From Kineococcus rubinsiae (GTDB lineage: Bacteria; Actinomycetota; Actinomycetes; Actinomycetales; Kineococcaceae): a stretch of 64,000 bases of DNA. The DNA is taken from assembly GCF_011839805.1 (NCBI RefSeq), contig NZ_VWPY01000003.1:62001-126000 (forward strand), written 5' to 3'. This document shows, one piece after another, positions 1 through 7,473 of the stretch. The translations under genes were made by a program, and so were the position numbers. Within the stretch, counting starts at the first letter, position 1, and each line of letters begins with the position of its first letter. The notes under the pieces are model-generated. The model did not search any database, was not told where the DNA came from, and saw only the letters and a list, made by a program, of their open reading frames with translations.

Positions 1-1061
1 GGCACGTCGACGATCTCTGCGCCCTGGTCGGCGAGGTCGTCGACGGCCTGGTCGACGATCTTCGTCACCTCGTCGGTGCCGGGGCGCGGACCCTCCGGGA
101 TGGCCGTGGAGTAGTCCCAGTGGAAGGAGCCGATCCGCTTGCCCTGCAGGGCGGTGTCGCTGAGGCCGGGGACGAACGTCGACGGGTCCTGCTCGGAAGC
201 GATCGCGGTCTGCGGGTCGGCGGGGTCCACCCCGGCGAGCACGCTGCCGAGCAGGGCGGCGTCCTCGACCGTCGTGGTCATCGGGCCGGACACGTCCTGG
301 CGCACCGACAGCGGGACGATGCCCGCGACGCTGGTCAGGCCCATCGTCGGGCGGTAGCCGACGAGGCTCTGGTGGGCGCTCGGCCCGATGATGGAACCGC
401 AGGAGTCGGTGCCGAGGCCGGCGGCTGCGAAGCTGGCGGCGATCGCCGCACCGGTGCCGCCGCTGGAACCCGAGGCGCTGTACTCCTGGTTGTACGGGTT
501 CGCGGTGCGCCCGCGCACCGAGGACAGCGAGTAGGTGCCGTGCCAGGCGAACTCGGCCATGTTCGTCTTGCCGATGATGATCGCGCCGGCGGCGCGCAAC
601 CGCGCGACGGCGGTGGAGTCGTGCGCGGTCTGGTAGTCGGCCAGCGCTACGCTGCCCGCGGACGTCGGCATGTCGTAGGTCGCGTAGTTGTCCTTCACCA
701 GCACCGGAACCCCGTGCAGGGGACCGCGGGAGATGCCGGCCTCGCGTTCGGCGTCGAGCAGGCGGGCGTTCGCCAGCGCGGTGGGGCTGACGGTGACGAC
801 GGCCTTGAGGCCAGGCTGGTCGGCGTAGGCGTCGTCGTAGGCCTCGATGCGGTCGAGGTAGGCGCTCACCAGGTCCACCGAGGTCGTCTTCCCCGCGTCG
901 AGCATCTCGACCTCGGTGGTGACGTCAAGCCCGATGACTTGGGGGAGTTCGTCGTGCGGGGTGGGGGCGGCGCTCGCGGGGGCGAACGTGGGGGCGAGGC
1001 AGAGAGCGGTGGCGGCCAGCAGCGCGGCGGAGCGGCGGCGGACGCGGGACGAGACGGGCAC
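1..1061 (-). CDS. Secreted amidase (amidase-signature family), 3' end cut by window edge
   Basis: About 353 codons are visible and the C-terminus lies beyond position 1. The GTG start at 1061 follows GGAGG by 4 nt. Residues 1-32 form a signal peptide (VRRR, then an Ala/Leu core ending in ASAA). The amidase-signature triad is readable: Lys123 in PVLVKDNYAT, the cis-Ser in the SGSSGGTG loop (199-200), and nucleophile Ser223 in DSCGSIIGPS. Family members hydrolyse amides to acid plus ammonia; here the enzyme acts outside the cytoplasm, and the substrate cannot be read. The upstream GTNAC repeats could link it to nitrogen control. The family call is firm. Confidence 0.9.
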   Translation of the reverse strand, partial: MPVSSRVRRRSAALLAATALCLAPTFAPASAAPTPHDELPQVIGLDVTTEVEMLDAGKTTSVDLVSAYLDRIEAYDDAYADQPGLKAVVTVSPTALANARLLDAEREAGISRGPLHGVPVLVKDNYATYDMPTSAGSVALADYQTAHDSTAVARLRAAGAIIIGKTNMAEFAWHGTYSLSSVRGRTANPYNQEYSASGSSGGTGAAIAASFAAAGLGTDSCGSIIGPSAHQSLVGYRPTMGLTSVAGIVPLSVRQDVSGPMTTTVEDAALLGSVLAGVDPADPQTAIASEQDPSTFVPGLSDTALQGKRIGSFHWDYSTAIPEGPRPGTDEVTKIVDQAVDDLADQGAEIVDV

Positions 1062-1112
1062 GGGGCCTCCGAGGACGACGGGGTGTCGCCTCGGAAGCTA
1101 GGGGCGCCGAAG

Positions 1113-1166
1113 GTCACCTGTGCGTCCGACGTGTCACGCCTGTGTTACGCCTGGGACTTATGTGAC
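1113..1166 (-). promoter_or_regulatory. GTNAC direct repeats, GlnR-box-like, upstream of amidase
   Basis: On the plus strand TGTCACGCCTG (1132-1142) is followed directly by TGTTACGCCTG (1143-1153), and a third copy TGTGACGCC starts at 1161. This gives GTCAC-N6-GTTAC, the spacing of an actinobacterial GlnR half-site pair, plus GTCAC at 1113 and GTGAC at 1162. The block sits 70-100 bp upstream of a gene whose product would release ammonia. Binding by GlnR is inference. Confidence 0.35.
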
Positions 1167-1176
1167 GCCGCCGGAA

Positions 1177-1713
1177 CTACCCGGTGACGCGGCGGACCGT
1201 CCCGACGACCAGGTCCACGGCCACGCCGAACACCAGGTGCGACCCGCCCTCCCAGACCCACCACGCCTTGGGAAGTTCTGACAGAGACGCCTGCACTCCC
1301 GTCACCGGAAGGACCGCGCCGTGGAACGCGCCGAACAGCGCGGCGCCGCCGAGGGTGCCCGCGCCCGCCCGGGCGAAGGGGATCCGCCGCGACAGCACCG
1401 AGTAGGCGACGGGGTAGCCGTAGGCGAGGGCGCGGTGGAACCAGACGGCGCCGGCCTCGAGGTCGTCGCCCTCGAGGGCGTCCCCGTCGCCGCCGCGCCA
1501 GTCGACCAGCCGGCGGTACAACACCGAGGGGGGCATGCGTTCGCCGTGGCCCGTCGGGTCGGCGCCGGGCAGCTCCTTCTGGCCGGGGGCGGGCGGGAAG
1601 ACCTTCTCGCCCCAGCCCTGCAGCGTGGACTCGGCCTTGCCCTTCGCCTGCACGCCGACCCAGCCCGCCAGGAGCCCGGTCGCCACGTCGAGCACGAATC
1701 GCGATGTCTTCAC
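1177..1713 (-). CDS. DUF1440 (YagU-like) family membrane protein
   Basis: 178 aa from a GTG start. A hydrophobic helix covers residues 6-22 (VLDVATGLLAGWVGVQAKG), followed by a polar middle and two or three further hydrophobic stretches near residues 95-110, 118-135 and 158-172. The GLLAGWVGVQAKG opening and the later pattern fit the DUF1440/YagU family of small inner-membrane proteins, whose E. coli member has been linked to acid resistance. It reads away from the oxygenase gene at 1831. Family recognised from memory of the pattern; function not assigned. Confidence 0.6.
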   Translation of the reverse strand: MKTSRFVLDVATGLLAGWVGVQAKGKAESTLQGWGEKVFPPAPGQKELPGADPTGHGERMPPSVLYRRLVDWRGGDGDALEGDDLEAGAVWFHRALAYGYPVAYSVLSRRIPFARAGAGTLGGAALFGAFHGAVLPVTGVQASLSELPKAWWVWEGGSHLVFGVAVDLVVGTVRRVTG

Positions 1714-1830
1714 AGGGTCTGGCTACAGCACGGCGGCCACCAGCGCAAATGTGCACCTTCAAGCACTTCGCTCGGCCGAACGGGGTGGCCCGTCGCTCCG
1801 GACGCCCGCGGGGAGGTGCACCATGACGCC

Positions 1831-2877
1831 GTGACCGACACGACTGCTGCACCGGCTTCGTCCGGCGCGATGCTGACGACGCTGCCCGTCCTCGACCTCT
1901 CGCGCCTGGACGCGGGACCCGAGGAGGCGGCCGCGTTCCGGGACGAGCTGCGCACCGTCATGCACGAGGTGGGCTTCTTCTACCTCACCGGGCACGGGGT
2001 GCCGGGTGAGCTGACGGACGACCTGCTGGACGTCTCGCGGCGCTTCTTCGCCCTGCCCGAGGAGCAGAAGCTCGCGATCGAGAACGTGCACAGCCCCCAG
2101 TTCCGCGGCTACACCCGCGTCGGCGGGGAGCTGACCGCCGGGGACGTGGACTGGCGCGAGCAGATCGACGTGGGCGTCGAGCGCGACACCGTGCCGACCG
2201 GGGACGGGGTCGCGAACTACTGGCGCCTCGAGGGGCCGAACCTGTGGCCGCAGGAGCTGCCGGAGATGAAGGCGACCGTCGACCGCTGGAACGACCTGCT
2301 CAGCGGGGTCGCGCTGCGGCTGCTGCGGGCCATGGCCGCCTCGCTGGGCGCGCCGGCGGACAGCTTCGACGACGCCTTCGCCACCCGGCCCTTCAACCTC
2401 ACCAAGATCGTCCGCTACCCGGGGGAGTCGGACCCCGACCCGGTGCAGGGCGTCGGCCAGCACCGCGACGGGGGCGTCCTCACCCTGCTGCTCGTCGAGC
2501 CCGGCAAGGGCGGCCTGCAGGTCGAGCACCACGGGCAGTGGATCGACGCCCCCGCCGTCCCGGGCGCCTTCGTCGTGAACATCGGCGAGATGCTCGAGCT
2601 GGCGACGCAGGGCTACCTGCGGGCGACGCTGCACCGGGTGATCTCGCCGCGCAAGGGCAGCGACCGGATGTCGATCCCGTTCTTCTTCAACCCGGCCCTG
2701 GACGCGCGGATGCCGCAGCTCGAGCTGGCCGAGGAGCTGCGGGGCGAGACCGGAGAGCTGTCGCTGGACCCGACGAACAGCCCGATCCTCGAGACCTACG
2801 GCGACAACGCGCTGCGCTACCGGCTGCGGGCCCACCCGAACGTCGTGGCGATCCACCACGCGGACCTGCTCGGCTGA
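1831..2877 (+). CDS. 2-oxoglutarate/Fe(II) dioxygenase, isopenicillin-N-synthase-like
   Basis: 348 aa. The N-terminal DIOX_N-type domain (PVLDLSRLD to about residue 130) is followed by the jelly-roll oxygenase domain. Fe ligands are visible in the HxD of GQHRDGGVLTLLL and the distal His in ATLHRVISPRKGSDRMSIPFF, whose R-x-S binds 2-oxoglutarate. This is the plain architecture of IPNS/flavonoid/gibberellin-type oxidases; the substrate is unknown. GTG 1831 is chosen because GGGAGG lies upstream at 1810-1816, though 14 nt is a long spacing; ATG 1870 is an alternative. A four-codon ORF (ATGACGCCGTGA, 1823-1834) overlaps the start. Confidence 0.85.
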   Translation: MTDTTAAPASSGAMLTTLPVLDLSRLDAGPEEAAAFRDELRTVMHEVGFFYLTGHGVPGELTDDLLDVSRRFFALPEEQKLAIENVHSPQFRGYTRVGGELTAGDVDWREQIDVGVERDTVPTGDGVANYWRLEGPNLWPQELPEMKATVDRWNDLLSGVALRLLRAMAASLGAPADSFDDAFATRPFNLTKIVRYPGESDPDPVQGVGQHRDGGVLTLLLVEPGKGGLQVEHHGQWIDAPAVPGAFVVNIGEMLELATQGYLRATLHRVISPRKGSDRMSIPFFFNPALDARMPQLELAEELRGETGELSLDPTNSPILETYGDNALRYRLRAHPNVVAIHHADLLG

Positions 2878-2890
2878 CGCGTCCTCCTCC

Positions 2891-3550
2891 TCACCACCAC
2901 GGCCGCCCGCGCGTGACGCGGTGGGGTGAGCGGTCGGCCCGGGCGTCGTCGAGGACCCGCTCGACCTCCTCGGGGCTGCCGACGCCGTCGGCTTCCCAGC
3001 CGCTCTCGTGGCCGATGACCTCCCCGTGGGGGGTCACCACGTGGACGACCTGGCCGTTGACGACGTCCACGACGGCGGCGTCGAGCAGCTCGAGCTCTGG
3101 ACTGGAGCCGTCGTCGCAGGCGTCGCACCCGCACGAAGGCAGGCTGGTCAACAGGACGGCCGGCTGCCCGGTGCTGACGGCGACGATGTTGTCGTCCCAC
3201 CCGTCGAAGCCGCGGTAGCTGATCAGCAGCGGCTGGGCCCCGGCGCGGTGCGGGCGGAGCCAGTGCGCACGGGTGGGGGAGACGTCGTAGGGCAGGCCCT
3301 TGAGCCAGGCCGCCGGGGTGTCGGCAGGGTCGAGCGGCTCCACCGTGGCCAGATCCAGCTCGGTCAGGGCGCGCGTCCAGGCCTCGGCTCGGGCGGTGAG
3401 GATCCGGTACTTGCCCGGGTCCAGGCATCGGGAGTACTCCTCCTCCGCCGGTGACCCTGCGCCCGGGTGCGGGTCGGGCCAGCCAGGGAGCGCCGCCGCG
3501 GTCTCCGCGAAGGCGGCCTCGACCGCGGCGAGGAGGATCTGCTCGTTCAC
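2891..3550 (-). CDS. DUF6226-like protein
   Basis: 219 aa from GTG 3550 (VNEQILLAAVEAAF); a longer reading is possible but its extra N-terminus looks non-coding. Soluble, acidic, without membrane segments. Features include a WPDPHPGAGSPAEEEYSRC stretch, LLISYRGFDGWDDN, and a C-G-C-D-A-C cluster in SLPSCGCDACDDGSS that could bind metal. I recall such actinobacterial proteins as DUF6226; nothing in the sequence gives a biochemical role. It converges on the oxygenase gene and diverges from the nucleotidyltransferase gene. Confidence 0.6.
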   Translation of the reverse strand: MNEQILLAAVEAAFAETAAALPGWPDPHPGAGSPAEEEYSRCLDPGKYRILTARAEAWTRALTELDLATVEPLDPADTPAAWLKGLPYDVSPTRAHWLRPHRAGAQPLLISYRGFDGWDDNIVAVSTGQPAVLLTSLPSCGCDACDDGSSPELELLDAAVVDVVNGQVVHVVTPHGEVIGHESGWEADGVGSPEEVERVLDDARADRSPHRVTRGRPWW

Positions 3551-3623
3551 GTCGGCGACGGTAGACAGCCGCGCGGGCTGCAGCGACCGGTTTGCGCGGC
3601 GCCCAGGGCCTCTGACATGACAA

Positions 3624-3654
3624 AACCTCGGCGGCCGGAGGCCGAACCGAGGTT
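3624..3654. terminator. Strong hairpin between two divergent genes
   Basis: AACCTCGG (3624-3631) pairs with CCGAGGTT (3647-3654), and inside it CGGCC (3632-3636) pairs with GGCCG (3640-3644) around a GGA loop, leaving an AA bulge. This is 13 bp of stem. It looks like a terminator but lies between the starts of two divergent genes, so it may end an unseen short transcript or sit in a 5' leader. No U-tract follows on either strand. Confidence 0.45.
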
Positions 3655-3752
3655 GTACCGTGATTATCGCAAGAAAGCGGCTTGATGTCAAGCAGCGGTA
3701 CGAAGCGCCGCGGTGCTCGGCGGCTCTCCAGCTACTCGAAACCCTGGGCCAA

Positions 3753-3785
3753 TGGCTGTTTTTTCAGCCACATGGCTCGTATAGT
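3753..3785 (+). promoter_or_regulatory. Palindromic operator and -10 of a leaderless promoter
   Basis: TGGCTG-TTTTTT-CAGCCA (3753-3770) is a perfect 6-bp inverted repeat with a T6 centre. TATAGT (3780-3785) is a good -10, and the GTG start at 3792 lies 7 nt downstream, where transcription should begin. A leaderless mRNA is therefore likely. The palindrome covers the -35 position and is a plausible operator for the winged-helix domain encoded next. Confidence 0.45.
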
Positions 3786-3791
3786 GGCCGC

Positions 3792-4421
3792 GTGGACCTG
3801 ACGCTCCCGATCCGCAGTGTGGTGCCCTCGCTCGAGGGTCCGGTCCTCGTGGTGCTCGCAGGCGTCAGCGCCCCGGTGTCCGGCCGGGAAGTCACCCGCC
3901 TGGTCGGAAAGACCTCTCACGCCGGGGTGCAGCGCGTGTTGTCGCGCCTCGCCACGGAGGGCGTGGTCCACCGGGAGCGGCGCGGCAACGCGGTGTTCTA
4001 CCGCGCCAACCGCGAGCACCTCGCCTGGCCCGCCGTCGAGCTGCTCGCCGGTCTGCGGCGACAACTGCTGAGCCGGATCACCGATCAGGTGGGGACCTGG
4101 CTCGTTCCCGCGCTGACCGTGGCCGTCTTCGGTTCTCTCGCTCGCGGTGAAGGTGGCACCGACTCCGACGTCGACCTGCTCCTCGTTCACGGTGACGACC
4201 TCACCGACGATCTGACCAGGTCGTGGGAGCAGCAGGTGGACGCACTGGTGGCAGCGATCGAGGCGTGGACCGGCAACCGGGCTCAGCCCTACGACGTCTC
4301 GCTGGCCGAGGTGCGGGCTCACGTGGACGCGGGAGAGCCCCTCGTCCAGTCCTGGCGGCGGGAGGCCATCACCCTGGCCGGCCGTGAGGTCAGCGCACTG
4401 CTGCGGAGCGTTTCACGGTGA
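3792..4421 (+). CDS. Winged-helix plus minimal nucleotidyltransferase protein (probable antitoxin)
   Basis: 209 aa from GTG 3792; no Shine-Dalgarno, leaderless start. Residues 17-75 read as a winged helix (recognition region VQRVLSRLATEGVVHRER, wing GNAVFYRANREH). Residues 105-175 hold a minimal nucleotidyltransferase with GSLARGE (114-120), metal-binding D126-x-D128, and a likely third carboxylate near D168. In MNT-HEPN modules such as MntA-HepT the MNT protein AMPylates and silences the HEPN RNase; the winged helix suggests it also represses its own operon. It overlaps the next gene by GTGA. Domain calls are firm; the antitoxin role is inference. Confidence 0.8.
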   Translation: MDLTLPIRSVVPSLEGPVLVVLAGVSAPVSGREVTRLVGKTSHAGVQRVLSRLATEGVVHRERRGNAVFYRANREHLAWPAVELLAGLRRQLLSRITDQVGTWLVPALTVAVFGSLARGEGGTDSDVDLLLVHGDDLTDDLTRSWEQQVDALVAAIEAWTGNRAQPYDVSLAEVRAHVDAGEPLVQSWRREAITLAGREVSALLRSVSR

Positions 4422-4729
4422 GCCCCTCCGGTCGCACGAGCGACTGCTCCCCGTCCGAGGGTCGCGTCCGCCTCGAACAGGCGCGCGCCTTCCTGGAAGT
4501 CGCCGAGCTCGTCCTGGACGAGGCCGACGACGGGCTCGCGACCCCCCAGGCCGTCGAACTCCTGGCGACCGTGCTGCCGGACGGGCCGTCGATGGCGAAG
4601 GACCTCCGTCGCCTGCTGGAGATCAAGGACCAGGCGCACTACGCCGCGACGATGATCTCGGGTCCGCGCGCTGAGCAGGCGGCGCAGTGGGCTCGGCGCC
4701 TCTACGACCTGGCGGTCCGCGCCGGCTGA
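4418..4729 (+). CDS. Small HEPN-like protein, probable toxin partner
   Basis: 103 aa, predicted all-alpha: helix 18-37 (RLEQARAFLEVAELVLDEAD), a TPQAVELLATVL helix, then DLRRLLEIKDQAHYA and a C-terminal helix. Size, helix pattern and the basic-KDxxH segment resemble HEPN proteins encoded beside minimal nucleotidyltransferases. The canonical R-x(4-6)-H motif is not exact: the nearest Arg before His74 is R65, with K70 closer, so the catalytic site is either variant or degenerate. Translational coupling (GTGA overlap) to the nucleotidyltransferase supports a two-part module. A non-toxic HEPN accessory is the alternative. Confidence 0.6.
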   Translation: MSPSGRTSDCSPSEGRVRLEQARAFLEVAELVLDEADDGLATPQAVELLATVLPDGPSMAKDLRRLLEIKDQAHYAATMISGPRAEQAAQWARRLYDLAVRAG

Positions 4730-4751
4730 ACCGCCTCCGACCGATCGACCC

Positions 4752-5276
4752 TCAGAAGACTCCGTACTTCTGCCGCGGGTCGATGAGGTCGTGGCCCGGT
4801 GCGACGGGGACGGCGGTGCCGTCGTCGAAGATCGCCTGGCGGCGCAGGCGCCCGGCGGTCTCGTCGTGCTGCTGCAGGAGTTCGATGACGTTGCCGTCGG
4901 GGTCGGCGATGTAGACCTGCTCGACGTAGTCGTCGCGGACGCGGTAGCCACCGACGCGGTCCTGCCCGGTGGCCCGCAGCCGCTCGATGTACGGCGCGAC
5001 CTCCGGGACCCAGAGGGCGAAGTGCGCGACGAGGCCGGTCTTCAGCTCGTCCGCGCCCCAGTTCGGCGGGTTGTCCCGCAGCCGGCCGGGGGTGGACTCC
5101 TGCACGACGTGGATCTCGCCGCCCCCGAGGGCGAAGTACGCACCTTTGAAGGTGAAGTCGGTGGGCCGGACGATCTCGGTGCAGCCGAGGACGCCGACGT
5201 AGAACTCGCGGGTGCGGTCGAGGTCCTCGACCACGATGCAGACGTGGTGCAGGAACGGTCCGGTCTGGGCGGTCAT
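4752..5276 (-). CDS. VOC-family (glyoxalase/dioxygenase-like) protein
   Basis: 174 aa from ATG 5276; a start at 5312 would add 12 unconserved residues. A single vicinal-oxygen-chelate unit: FLHHVCIVVEDLDRTREFYVGVLG opens the first beta-alpha-beta-beta-beta module, VAHFALWVPEV the second, and YIADPDGNVIELLQ closes it. Candidate metal ligands are His in LHHV, His in VAHFAL and Glu in VIELLQ. Lactoylglutathione lyases, fosfomycin/bleomycin resistance proteins and dioxygenases share this fold, so substrate cannot be named. It converges on the HEPN-like gene. Confidence 0.8.
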   Translation of the reverse strand: MTAQTGPFLHHVCIVVEDLDRTREFYVGVLGCTEIVRPTDFTFKGAYFALGGGEIHVVQESTPGRLRDNPPNWGADELKTGLVAHFALWVPEVAPYIERLRATGQDRVGGYRVRDDYVEQVYIADPDGNVIELLQQHDETAGRLRRQAIFDDGTAVPVAPGHDLIDPRQKYGVF

Positions 5277-5403
5277 CGATGATCCGATCTCGGGGGGTGG
5301 TGCGCCCATCATGGCCTGGGGGTCCGCAGCCGCTGCAGACGACCTGTCGGATCTGCGCCGACGGTGACGTCTGGGGTCGATGTCCGATCGCCCGTCACAC
5401 GGC

Positions 5404-6189
5404 TCAGCGGGCCAAGGCGACGTAGAAGATGGCCGGGTAGGTCGCGACGAAGGCCCAGAAGAAGGTGTTCAGCCGCATCAGGACCGCGGTCGACAGGTGG
5501 AAGACCAGGCCGCAGGCCAGGATGAGGTAGGTCAGCGGGCGAAGGCCGATCAGCGCCAGAGGGAAGGCCGCCTCCATAGCCATCACGGAGAAGCCCGCCA
5601 GCCGGGCCACCCGCGGATGACCGTTAAGGATCCGGTAGGCGCTTGCGTGCCCGTAGATGGTGGTGCCCAGCACACCCGGTAGGGCCTGCCCGCTGCGCCA
5701 GACCGGTGAAGCGACCTTCTTCAGCCCGGCCGTCGTGTACGCCAGGCAGGCTTGCAGGGCGATGAACCACAGGGCCGCGTCCGCCACCGTCGGCACTCGG
5801 GCGATCAGGAGGGCGCAGCCCACGACCAGGCACATCTGGTCGGCCCCGTCGTGGCCGTACGAGGAGCGCACCTGAGCGAGGGCGGCGCCCACGACGACGA
5901 AGCCCAAGGCAAGCACGCGCGGCACCGTCCCGCCCCAGGGCAGCACCAGCAGCAGGGCGGCGCCGAACCGCACAGCGAGGACCACCCGGTACCGGGACGA
6001 GGTCATCACGGCCTCGAGCACCCAGCCCCACGACCCCGTCTTCCACGGTCGGCTGAGCCGCCCGACCGGCCAGCCGGCGAGTCCGTGGTCGCTGAGGACC
6101 CCGGGACGGACGAGGTACTCCAGGCAGGACACGGCCACGGCCAGCGCGATCAGCCGCTCCGAGAGGGCGAGGTACTGGTGCTCGGTCAT
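5404..6189 (-). CDS. HTTM-domain multi-pass membrane protein (SdpB-like)
   Basis: 261 aa with five or six predicted membrane helices (about 10-28, 70-88, 90-108, 118-133, 137-153, 196-218, 222-252). HTTM family signs: polar GHDGADQ before a helix, Y-T-T-A-G-L-K-K followed by W-R-S-G-Q-A-L, and FHLSTAVLMRLNTFFWAFVATYPA with the conserved His. The HTTM superfamily contains vitamin K-dependent gamma-carboxylase and SdpB, which with SdpA matures the B. subtilis SdpC killing peptide. The start overlaps the preceding gene by ATGA (6186-6189). HTTM call good; exact activity unknown. Confidence 0.75.
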   Translation of the reverse strand: MTEHQYLALSERLIALAVAVSCLEYLVRPGVLSDHGLAGWPVGRLSRPWKTGSWGWVLEAVMTSSRYRVVLAVRFGAALLLVLPWGGTVPRVLALGFVVVGAALAQVRSSYGHDGADQMCLVVGCALLIARVPTVADAALWFIALQACLAYTTAGLKKVASPVWRSGQALPGVLGTTIYGHASAYRILNGHPRVARLAGFSVMAMEAAFPLALIGLRPLTYLILACGLVFHLSTAVLMRLNTFFWAFVATYPAIFYVALAR

Positions 6190-6692
6190 GCGAGCGGGTG
6201 GAAGGACGACAGGAAGACCGGCGCGATGTCGACCGCCCCGTGCCGCCGCCGTGAACTCATGAGGACGAACTGGGTCCGGGTCGCAGGATGCGTCCGGGGT
6301 GTGGCGGAGACGTGGTCGAGGAGGGTCAGGTAGGGGGTGGACAGGTAGATCGACGCGTTGTGGGGGCCCAGTTCGTCGATCCACACGGCCAGGTCCTTCA
6401 TGACGTCGAAGATCGCCTTGTTGTGCCGCCGGCCGGGGTTCCAGGCGAAGGCGAACGGGTTGGCGGGGAGGTAGGGGAGTTCACGCCAGGAGGTGAGCAG
6501 CTCGTCTGCACCCCGGTCCCTCACCAGGATGTGGTAGTCGAGCGTCCCCGGTGTCGGCGCGAAGAAGTTGTACGCCGGAATCAGGCCGAGGACGTCGAAG
6601 CGCCGCATCGCCCGCAGAGCGCGGTCCGAGACCTGCGCCAGGGCCGAGAGGACCAGCCACAGCGCCAGGAAGCCCACGGCGATCGCGGCCAC
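6186..6692 (-). CDS. One-TM partner protein of HTTM gene (SdpA-sized)
   Basis: 168 aa. One N-terminal hydrophobic helix (IAVGFLALWLVLSALAQV, residues 4-21), then a soluble domain with LIPAYNFFAPTPGTLDYHILVRD. An N-terminal anchor followed by P-x-x-x-F-F-x-x-x-P resembles the layout I remember for SdpA (about 158 aa), but identity cannot be claimed. It lies 21 nt after the preceding gene and overlaps the HTTM gene by 4 nt, so the three are one operon. Probably a membrane-anchored helper of the HTTM enzyme. No catalytic motif recognised. Confidence 0.65.
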   Translation of the reverse strand: MAAIAVGFLALWLVLSALAQVSDRALRAMRRFDVLGLIPAYNFFAPTPGTLDYHILVRDRGADELLTSWRELPYLPANPFAFAWNPGRRHNKAIFDVMKDLAVWIDELGPHNASIYLSTPYLTLLDHVSATPRTHPATRTQFVLMSSRRRHGAVDIAPVFLSSFHPLA

Positions 6693-6713
6693 GGTGCACG
6701 ACCTCCGCCCGCG

Positions 6714-7473
6714 TCAGCGCTGCAGCCGGATCGCGCGCTGTCGGATGCCCATCAGCTCGCGCGCCGACTTCTCCGGGCCGAGCTCGCGGAGAGTGGCTTC
6801 GTCCAGGTGATCGACGGGATTCTCCACCGGCATGATGGCCAACGCGATGAGGATGAGGATCGCGTAGGCCGTCATGCTCTCCGAGCAGCCCGCGTTGGGT
6901 GCGATGTTGAGTTCGACCTGGTCCGCGCCGATCTGCTCGACCGCTGCGGCCTCGGCGGCGGTGAGGACGGGGTCTGCCCGCAGGGCGACCGCCTCGAGCT
7001 CGTCGTCGCTGTCGTCGAGCAGGTGCTCGATCAGCGTGAACTCCTCGGCCGGCAACCGGCCCCCGTTGTAGGCGCAGGGGATGACGGCGAGGTCGCCCTG
7101 TTCCGGGAGGACGAGGTGGGCCGCCAACTGGCGCGCTCCGCAACGGATGGTGCCGTAGACCCCCCGCGCTCCCGAGGACCTCCCTGATCTCGGCGGGCTC
7201 CTTCGACCGCCGCCCCGCGTGCTGCTCCTGAAGGGACGCGGCCAGAGAACCGTCGTCGTGGTCACCGGCCGCGATGTCGCGCACCCGCTGCAGGCGCTCG
7301 TCCCCCCGGCGACCGACGTAGACGGTGATGCTGCCAGGTGCGGCCAGGCGTAGTCCGCGCTCGTCCGCGGGGCGGTAGTCGAGGACGTCGACGGACGACA
7401 CGCGCCGTCGACGGGCCTCCTCGTCTGCCGTCGAGAAGAACCTCAGCTCTTCGAGGTCCACGCTGTTCTCCAT
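6714..7473 (-). pseudogene. Frameshifted first gene of HTTM operon; possible precursor peptide or substrate
   Basis: ATG 7473 (GGTGAG upstream) opens a frame reading MENSVDLEELRFF to EIREVLGSAG, then loses sense at a C6 run (7160-7165 on the plus strand). Removing one base joins it to the frame that continues VYGTIRCGARQLAAHL to RQRAIRLQR and stops at 6714. The joined product is 252 aa. It is mostly acidic and soluble, with Cys111, Cys133 and Cys196, and a hydrophobic stretch just after Cys196 (TAYAILILIALAIM, 201-214). I do not recognise the family. A precursor whose hydrophobic part is processed by the two downstream proteins is an inference. The shift may be a sequencing error, slippage or true decay. 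Confidence 0.55.

Noticed and set aside
3624-3654. tRNA or tRNA-like remnant
   Set aside because: The nested hairpin lacks D, anticodon and T arms and is only 31 nt.
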